A stretch of DNA of 64,000 bases from Isoetes taiwanensis (Eukaryota; Streptophyta; Lycopodiopsida; Isoetales; Isoetaceae): positions 10,964,725 to 11,028,724 of the forward strand of contig JAJEKV010000002.1 of assembly GCA_021234155.1 (NCBI GenBank), in the 5' to 3' direction. Below, in pieces: positions 57,101 to 64,000 of the stretch. Each line of letters opens with the position of its first letter. The stretch's first letter is position 1. A program made the translations under genes and the position numbers. The notes under the pieces are model-generated. The model was given only the letters and a program-made list of their open reading frames with translations, ran no database searches and was not told the DNA's origin.

Positions 57101-60100
57101 CGTGTCTTGGCGTAGAGGGGTGGTGTTGACGCCTTGAGCACCGGGACCCTAAAAACCACCCACCGGAAGCAGCTTGCCCCAAAAGTCCTCTCCCCGAAGG
57201 CCCCGGGCGACGGACGGGCAACTTCCCTCTCCTGGAATCGTGATTCGCTCGCCAATGGACTCTAATGTCGACATTGTCCCGGGGACCAAGTTTCGTGGCC
57301 GTAAGACCACCTCTCTTCTCGAGGAAGCGCCAAACTATCTCATGTCCAACACACTCGTAGTCAATTGGCCTAGGAGGTGGTCATCGAATACCGCAAACGT
57401 AGGGCGGTGTTTCTTTCTTTTGCAAACCGACCATGCAACTTGGTCTCTAGGGTAATTTCGGCCTCCCGGACGATGTGGCGAAGTCGAATCGCCATTCCGG
57501 AGCCTCCGCAATGTCCGAACGACAAAACACTTTGGTTTCTACAAGGTCGACCGCAGAACGCTTCGCGGTTTGATAAGTTCTCCCGGACGGATGTTGGATT
57601 TTGTTGGACCTTATCGAGCCAGGGCCCTTGAACGAAGGATTCAACGGTCGGATAGGGGAACCGAGATCCGGGAGTGTGGTCTTTAGCGTACGGCCCCCCG
57701 GGGGAGCGCTGCCAGGAAAGGCTACCTCGGGAAACTTTTTGGGGCTCGCCTCTTGGGGTTCAGACTCTCCCCTCTAATGAGACGGCCTTGCAAGGTCCTG
57801 GCCTTGTTTGACTTGGGCAAGTGTGCCACTCCGCCCTAACAACAAAGCTGCCCTGCCGGACCGCTCTAATGCAAACACTTTGATCTAAACCTTGTCCGAA
57901 ATTTTGAAAAACTCGGCCAGTATGTTGGCGATGACTTAGGAAGCCCGGCGACAAAAATCAGAATTTAATTCGCATTACTATGCATTAATTACGAATTTAT
58001 GAATGTCTTGCTACCGCAAAGTCGCCCTTTACTTCTAACCGCCACAACGGGAGGAGTACAGATCCAAACTCCATTCCGTCGCCCCTTGCTTTCGTTCTCA
58101 AAATCGCATCTTATCGGCCAAGTCCCAAGTGCAAAAGACCAAAACTTCGGCACCCAAAACGCAAAACCCCGCTAGAACCCGCAACTCATAGGGTTTACGC
58201 TTTTGAGGCTCTATCCTTGTCGATTCGACTAGGACCTTGGCGCGTGTCTTGACGTAGAGGGGGTGTTGATGCGAGGCGGGGACCCTAAAACCATCCGGAA
58301 GCGGCTTGCCCCAAAAGTCCTCTCCCCGGGCCCCCGGCGACGGACGGGCAACTTCCCTCTCCGGAATCCCGATTCGGCTCGCCAATGGACTCGAAACGTC
58401 GACATTGCCCTCTGGACCAAGTTTCATGGCGAGAAGACCACCCCTTCTCGAGGGAAGTCAAACTATCTCATGTCCAACACACTCAGAGTCAATTGGCCTA
58501 GCGGTGGTCATCGAATCTGCAACGTGGGGCTTAAGTGTTTCTTTCTTTGCAAAAATGACCGTGCAACTTGGTCTCTAGGGTAATTCGGCCTCCCGGCGAT
58601 GTGGCGGTCGAATCGCCATTCCGAACCTCCGCGAATGTCTGAACGACAAAACACTTTGGTTTCTACACGGTCGACCGCAGGACGCTTCGCGGTTTGATAA
58701 GTTCTCCCGGACGGATGTTGGATTTTTTTGGACCTTATCGAGACAGGGCCCTTGAACGAAGGATTCAATGGTCGGATAGGGGAACCGAGATCCGGGAGTG
58801 TGGTCTTTAGCGTACGGCCCCCGGGGGAGCGCTGCCAGGAAAGGCTGCCTCGGGAAACTTTTTGGGGCTCGCCTCTTGGGGTCCGGACTCTCCCCTCTAA
58901 TGAGGTGGCCTTGCAAGGTCCTGGCCTTGTTTGACTTGGGCAAGTGTGCCAGCTCGGCTGCCCAACAACAGGCTGCCCGGACCGTTCTAATGCAAACACT
59001 TTGATCTAAACCTTGTCCAGAAATTTTGAAAACTGGCCTGTATGTTGGCGATGACTTAGGAAGCCTGCTGACAAAAAATCAAAATTTAATTCCGTACTAT
59101 GCATTAATTACGAATTTATGAATGTCTTGCTACTGCAAAAGCTGCCCTTTACTTCTAACTGCCACAACGGGAGGAGTACAGATCCAAACTCCATTCCGTC
59201 AGTTCCCCTTGCTTCGCATTCTCAACTGCATCTTATCGGCCAAGTCCCAAGTGCAAAAGACCAAAACTCGGCACCCAAAACGCAAACCCTGCTAGAACCT
59301 GGCAACTCATAGGGTTTACGTTTCGGAGGCTCTATCCTTGTCAGATTCGACTAGGACCTTGCGCCGTGTCTTGACGTAGAGGGGTGGTGTTGACGCCAGA
59401 GCACAGACCCTAAAAACCACCTGGAAGCAGCTTGCCCCAAAAGTCCTCTCCCGAAGGCCCTGGCGACGGACAGGCAACTTCCCCTCTCCGGAATCGTGAT
59501 TCGGCTCTGCCAATGGACTCGGAATGTCGACATTGTCCTGGGGACCAAGTTTCGTGGCCAGAAGACCACCCCTTCTCGAGGAAGCGTCAAACTATCTCAT
59601 GTCCAACACACTCGTAGTCAATTGGCCTAGGAGGTGGCTGTCGAATACTGCAACGTAGGGCGTAAGTGTTTCTTTCTTTTGCAAAACTGACCGTGCAACT
59701 TGGTCTCTAGGGTAATTTCGGCCTCCCGGACGATGTGGCGAAGTCGAATCGCCATTCCGGAGCCTCCGCAATGTCTGAACGACAAAACACTTTGGTTTCT
59801 ACACGGTCGACCGCAGGACGCTTCGCGGTTTGATAAGTTCTCCCGGACGGATGTTGGATTTTTTTGGACCTTATCGAGACAGGGCCCTTGAACGAAGGAT
59901 TCAATGGTCGGATAGGGGAACCGAGATCCGGGAGTGTGGTCTTTAGCGTACGGCCCCCGGGGGAGCGCTGCCAGGAAAGGCTGCCTCGGGAAACTTTTTG
60001 GGGCTCGCCTCTTGGGGTCCGGACTCTCCCCTCTAATGAGGTGGCCTTGCAAGGTCCTGGCCTTGTTTGACTTGGGCAAGTGTGCCAGCTCGGCTGCCCA

Positions 60101-60430
60101 ACAACAGGCTGCCCGGACCGTACTAATGCAAACACTTTGATCTAAACCTTGTCTGGAAATTTTGAAAACTGGCATGTACGTTGGCGATGACTTAGGAAGC
60201 CTGCTGACAAAAAATCAGAATTTAATTCCTTACTATGCATTAATTACGAATTTATGAATGTCTTGCTACTGCCCAACAACAGGCTGCTAGACCGTTCCAA
60301 TGCTACCTATTTGATCAGAACTTTATCCGGAAATTCTAAAATTTGCCTATATTTGGGGATGACCTAGGAAGCCAACTGACAAAAAATCAGAATTTAATTC
60401 CATACCATGCATTAATTACGAATTTATGAA
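54149..60430. repeat. Array of six 1.13-kb tandem units inside the CACTA element
   Basis: Units begin GGTTTGATAAGTTCTC at 54185, 55318, 56431, 57567, 58691 and 59827 (periods 1133, 1113, 1136, 1124, 1136 bp). A diverged partial copy of the unit's second part follows (60270-60430 and on to about 60770). A 20-bp duplication (gtttgagcctggggtggc) opens the array. Units 2, 5 and 6 are the most alike; many differences between units are one- to few-base indels. Minus-strand frames of 85-180 codons recur in two overlapping phases, are not kept open in all units, and match nothing I know, so I do not call genes. Confidence 0.92.
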
Positions 60431-60777
60431 GCATGAATGCAAAAGAACGCATAACTAAAAAATTCTGCATCGAAAAAAGGTGGAATTTTGACAAGCGGTG
60501 CAACGTGCCGGTACGGACATGAGAAAAATATTTCACTAGGATATGCAGTGTTGGTGCACGATGAAATAGCTCCGAGTCTTCCGAGCTCACATGTCGCCAC
60601 AAAAGTTCTCTTCACGAAGGCCCCGCAATGGACGAGCAATTTCCCTCTCAAAACCATGATTTGGCTCTTCCAATGGACTCAGAATATCGACATTACCCTG
60701 GGGACCAACTTTCGTGGCCAGAAGACCACCCTTGTTCTCCAAAAAGAACAAAGTACACTAGACGTCCGGCCAGGCGT

Positions 60778-61040
60778 CCCGTAGCGGCGATCCGTCGCCG
60801 CGACGCGACGCCACGCGTCGCACAAAAAGTGGCGCGCACGCGATGCGACGTGGTCGTAGACGTGGCGCACCTGGCGTGACAGATCTGCCACGTCACGGTG
60901 TCAGACGTCGCACCACCGCGTCGCATGCGGCGCGGTTCCGCTAATGACGTCGCGTGGCGTCGCATGGTGACGTTATTTGCGACGTCACGTCGCACAGACG
61001 TCGCAAGCCCACGTCGCTAAATGTCCATTCTCTTGTTGTG
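60778..61040 (-). repeat. CACTA right end with GCGACGTC subterminal repeats
   Basis: Dense GCGACGTC, GTCGCA and GACGTC words run up to ACGTCGCTAAATGTCC and the terminal CTTGTTGTG. This mirrors 51867-52125. Confidence 0.85.
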
Positions 61041-62386
61041 ACTTCTAACTGTGCAACTTCTCTTGCTGAGAGGAGTTTATTTGCATCCATGTGCAGGGAC
61101 TATAATCTTGAGTGATCAGTTAGTAATGCTGGTATTTTGTCCCGCATGTTGCCTCTTCTTGATGGTGTTTGACCTCCAATCTCTAAGGTGGAAGATCGAA
61201 GATCATCATGAGCCTGCGATGGTGCTGCTGAGGTTGATGTAGGCGCTCTGAAGTATTGGGGCTGATGAGGAAGAAGTTTGTTGCAGTTTGCCATATTCCT
61301 ATTCCTGAGAAGCCCACCCTTGCTGGCTTGTAATACCTCCTTAGCCGAAGCATCTTTGCTTGAAGTCTGAATCTGATACTACTATGGCCTCTATATCTGC
61401 TATAGTTGCCCTTCCTAGGAGGTATGCTCAGTCTCATCCTTCCGAACTCTTGATATCATAAGTCGATAAAGTGTACTTGTTGGTGGCGTAGCTGTGACAT
61501 TAGTCATCGATGTCGGGCCGTTCCTCGAGACAATATGGCACTTGGAGAATATCCTTGACTAGGAGATGTTCCTCCCCTAATGTCATCAATTTCATAAGTG
61601 CTATGATGCCCATTGGCTGTTGCATAGCCCTCTTGGCAATTCTTATGTCTAATCTTGATGTCGCAGTCATCCTTCCGATAGGCTCTCCTTTATTGTTCGT
61701 GTTCGGGCTTCCCTGTACACCATCTTGGCCTTTGATTTGCTGAAGTTTCCTCCATAAGTTTGCTTTCTGCTTTCAATTCGTTGATGTTGTCGAGTGGCTC
61801 CACTGTCGAGGCTCGAGGATCTGTAACGAAGGTTCTCCTGACCTATTTTACTGCCCTAAGCACAAGGCAATTAATACTACCATAACAATCAATTACTTAT
61901 GTCTATTTACTCTACAAACCATATTTTTATACCTTTATCCACTCTACCTCAAATGACCCGCTTGGCACTCTACTAGGCACTGAGAAAGGTACTTATTTAC
62001 TTGGTGGGTATACTTGGTGTGCTAGACTGAATTACCTAGATGGTATGAATTCCTAGATAATTATCTATGATACAAAGGCATGGCTGAAGACACTTGATGA
62101 TAATGCACCTATAACGTGTGTTGGTGTATCATACCAACGTGTGAGAACAATTTCTAAGGCCTTGGCAACTAGCTGGGTTTCGAAGAAAAAGGTTTAATTA
62201 TACTACCTATATGTAGACAAGAAGACACTTAGCAAAATAAGAGCGACAACTAAGCTAAGATGAATGCAAGCACTGTCTCTATCTAGCTTGAGGGTCTTGG
62301 TCCTAAGTCTAAGGCTTGGGCATTAATATTATCTAACATTATTAAAGCTTAAATATAATTAAGAATTATAATTCAAACATAAACGA

Positions 62387-62470
62387 TGCCCGCCCTCAGT
62401 GGTTGGCACGGGGGGGTTTCGGGGGGTTCAACCCTGTGGGTGGGAGGTTCAATTCCCGCTACTGTGGGAA
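62387..62470 (+). repeat. tRNA-derived (SINE-head-like) sequence
   Basis: GCCCTCAGTGG (62392-62402) resembles a polymerase-III A box and GGTTCAATTCC (62446-62456) a B box, about 45 bp apart as in tRNA genes and SINE heads. A proper cloverleaf cannot be drawn because of G runs. A full SINE body with a tail was not identified. Confidence 0.4.
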
Positions 62471-62614
62471 TTCTTTTAAAATGAGGTTCAAATAGATTGA
62501 AAAGCTAGAATGGAGTGCTACACGACACTAGAATGCATGGCAAGAGGCTAGCATGTGCACTAAGAACCTTTCAATGCATTTTTGCAAAAATTTTTGGCCA
62601 AGAACATATGAAAC

Positions 62615-62865
62615 CGGGTCAGAGTGCGCAGATGAGCTCTGCGTCTCCAACGCATATGCCTTTTGCGCAGTGTGACCCGATTTGGGTCGGGTAAGAGTTT
62701 TGGGGAACTTGAAGATGCTAACATGACTAATTGGGCAATTCTTATCTAACTAGCAACTTTTTCCATGCTAAAAAGATCAAGAATATAAATATGGGCAAAT
62801 CGGGTCAGAGCGCGCAGATGAGGCATGCGTCGCAAACGCAGAGGCGTTTTGCGCGGTCAGACCCG
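62615..62865. repeat. Two foldback copies with CGGGTC...GACCCG arms
   Basis: Copy 1 (62615-62679) has arms CGGGTCAGAGTGCGCA and TGCGCAGTGTGACCCG. Copy 2 (62801-62865) has CGGGTCAGAGCGCGCA and TGCGCGGTCAGACCCG. The inner pair T-A of copy 1 is C-G in copy 2, so pairing is retained. Confidence 0.75.
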
Positions 62866-63146
62866 AGTTGACCGTTTTTTACTGTTTTTAGATATTTTTA
62901 ACAAATTTAAAGTGCTACACTGCATTTTTAGACAATTTCTAAGCATTCTAACATCTTTTTGTACGAAATTTGGATCAATTTTGCCCTAATTTAAGTGACT
63001 TGGATGGGTTCGCCGATTTCGAGGCAAATTTTTATTTCTATGTCGGAATTTTATGCTACTTAGCCAATTAAGAGCATTCTAAGTAAGATGCAAAGGATTC
63101 TACTACAAGTAATTTATACAAGAACATTTTTATATCTTACAAGCAA

Positions 63147-63857
63147 TTAATTTTTAGTAAATTTACTTCTAATGAGTAAAAACAATGTACAGGAAAACTT
63201 ATATTTATATAATTTGCTAGACTGGGGCTCTTCACGGCTTCTCCTTGCGAATTCTTCTCGCCAGGTGGAAGTCTTTGGGCCTGCTTGGTATATCGCGCAG
63301 AGTTTGCCTTCTTCAAAAAGTTGTACCCGCTCCGCCTCTGCTGCCTCCGTCAAGGCTCGGACCATTAAGGGTGCAGATCTTGGCCTCCTTCGGCTTTGGG
63401 CGCTTCCTGGCGAGACCCCGCCGTCGTTGATGTGGCTCGGTAGTCGTAGCCCATCTTGAACTCCTGGATAGACCTTTGATGTAGGCACTCGAAAAAAGAG
63501 TTTCTGGATCATCAGGCTGGTACGCCGTTGGCAATGCCGAATATGCTGAGCAGCTCTACTGTCCTGGGGATTTGGCCCATGGCAGACCTTCTTCGGAGAA
63601 TCGAGTCGAGGTGGTGGAGGCTGCCTTGTCAGATCCATTGGCGGAGATAAATCTTGCATGCTGCCTTCTTCTTCTCGTACTCCATATCTTGCTTCAGCTT
63701 TAAGTAGCTTCTCGCTGATGTTGCCCTCCTTTGGACTGCATTGGATATGGTTGCCGAGTGTAGACCGCGTCTGTTCTTCGGCCTCCTCCTCCTCCTCTTC
63801 TTCTTTAGCCTCTTGCTCCCTCCTCTTGTTGGTGTGGTCTTTCCTCATCGGGCTCAT
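63147..63857 (-). other. Charged open frame, possible gag region of the chromovirus
   Basis: A 236-codon minus-strand frame has a Glu-rich block (KEEEEEEEAEEQ) and later basic parts. A second frame over the same DNA has PDDPETLFSSAYIKGLSR. No zinc knuckle or gag core is recognisable. Its place at the 5' side of the gypsy element suggests gag or leader sequence, but this is weak. The element continues beyond the window. Confidence 0.35.
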
Positions 63858-64000
63858 CCTCCTCTAGTTCGTCCGGCTGTGGTTCTCTGATAACCACACT
63901 CTCCCTACGCCTAGCTTTACGCCTCCTCGTTCGCTTCTCCCTTGCCTACTTCTCTTCCTTCCTTTTCTTCCGCATTGATTGCTCGCTCCCCTTGCTGTTG

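Larger units (their letters stand above)
51867..61040. mobile_element. CACTA-type DNA transposon, 9.2 kb, probably non-autonomous
   Basis: The left end reads CACAACAAGGAAAGGGTCAT followed by TTAGCGACGT. The right end in reverse complement reads CACAACAAGAGAATGGACAT followed by TTAGCGACGT. Flanks repeat ACT (51864-51866 and 61041-61043), a 3-bp duplication. Ends close to CACTACAAGAAAA, 3-bp duplications and dense subterminal repeats (GCGACGTC) are the marks of CACTA elements. No TNP2-like transposase was recognised. The interior holds tRNA-like repeats, purine-rich tracts and six tandem 1.13-kb units. It interrupts the gypsy element. Confidence 0.88.
61041..63146 (-). other. Decayed gypsy interior right of the CACTA insertion
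   Basis: By position this should hold gag and protease of the chromovirus, but no zinc knuckle or protease motif was found. It includes a polymerase-III-box sequence at 62387-62470 and two foldback copies at 62615-62865, listed separately. The rest is AT-rich with no gene. Confidence 0.45.
47479..63900 (-). mobile_element. Chromodomain Ty3/gypsy retrotransposon (chromovirus), decayed and interrupted
   Basis: Minus-strand order is gag-like acidic region (63.9-63.1 kb), unassigned interior (63.1-61.0 and 51.9-50.4 kb, split by a CACTA element), reverse transcriptase (about 50.1-49.9), integrase (49.5-49.2), chromodomain (about 48.5) and purine tract with 3' LTR (47.48). Reverse transcriptase before integrase makes it gypsy, and the chromodomain makes it a chromovirus. 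The 5' LTR lies beyond the window. Coding frames are heavily broken. Confidence 0.78.

Noticed and set aside
54185-60175. Recurrent minus-strand open frames in the 1.13-kb units as a tandem gene family
   Set aside because: Two overlapping phases are open over the same DNA, lengths vary between units through indels, there is no consistent start, and no domain is recognisable. Repetition of GC-richer sequence explains them.
62387-62470. Functional tRNA gene
   Set aside because: A and B boxes are present but G runs prevent a cloverleaf and there is no acceptor stem pairing. Kept only as a tRNA-derived repeat.

Overview
The window looks like repeat-rich nuclear DNA from a land plant. The support is three plant-type genes or gene remnants at the left end (an S-adenosylmethionine-carrier-like fragment, a plant glutathione-S-transferase-like gene and an intact elongin-B-like ubiquitin-fold gene with canonical introns), followed by more than 50 kb of nested plant transposable elements. 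Two transposase-like families recognised here are ones I do not associate with flowering plants, so a fern or another seedless plant is my best guess. No bacterial, organellar or CRISPR features are visible.

Layout. 1-9.2 kb: sparse gene region; the carrier fragment (3226-3837, minus) and the GST-like gene (5493-7250, minus) are broken by frame changes, while the ubiquitin-like gene (8203-9163, plus) is intact. 9.2-15.2 kb: intergenic and repeat DNA, including an LTR-like copy (from 13166) and a tandem repeat of about 211 bp. 15207-27301: a complete 12.1-kb inverted-repeat DNA transposon (called element 1 here) with perfect 25-bp terminal inverted repeats and a 4-bp target duplication ATGT; the neighbouring tandem-repeat unit preserves the empty site. 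It carries two divergent genes, an FCP1/NLI-like HAD phosphatase (minus) and a DUF7869-like, RNase-H-fold transposase candidate (plus), plus a dispersed family of palindromes around TTCTCGACTCG that sit in the HAD gene's introns and in the divergent intergenic region.

29863-33204: a young, complete LTR element with only gag (TR-GAG type), 5-bp target duplication GAGAT, and a run of four hairpins with compensating stem changes. About 33.5-36.2 kb: a 5'-truncated Ty1/copia element (minus). 36.2-63.9 kb: chromodomain Ty3/gypsy (chromovirus) sequence on the minus strand (RT, integrase, chromodomain, LTR), split by two further insertions. Element 2 (38484-46136, 7.65 kb, 4-bp duplication TCCT) carries two convergent genes: a RING-H2 plus FCP1-like HAD protein (plus) and a second RNase-H-like protein with an SDGC...HGKG signature (minus). 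A CACTA element (51867-61040, 3-bp duplication ACT) has GCGACGTC-rich ends and an internal array of six units of about 1.13 kb, with no recognisable transposase.

The most interesting result is that two structurally independent 4-bp-TSD transposons in the same window each pair an RNase-H-like gene with an FCP1-like HAD gene. I know of no described transposon superfamily with that pairing. Most coding regions, in genes and transposons alike, show single-base frame breaks; these may reflect decay, unpolished long-read sequence, or both. All family assignments are from recognition of motifs; no database search was run.
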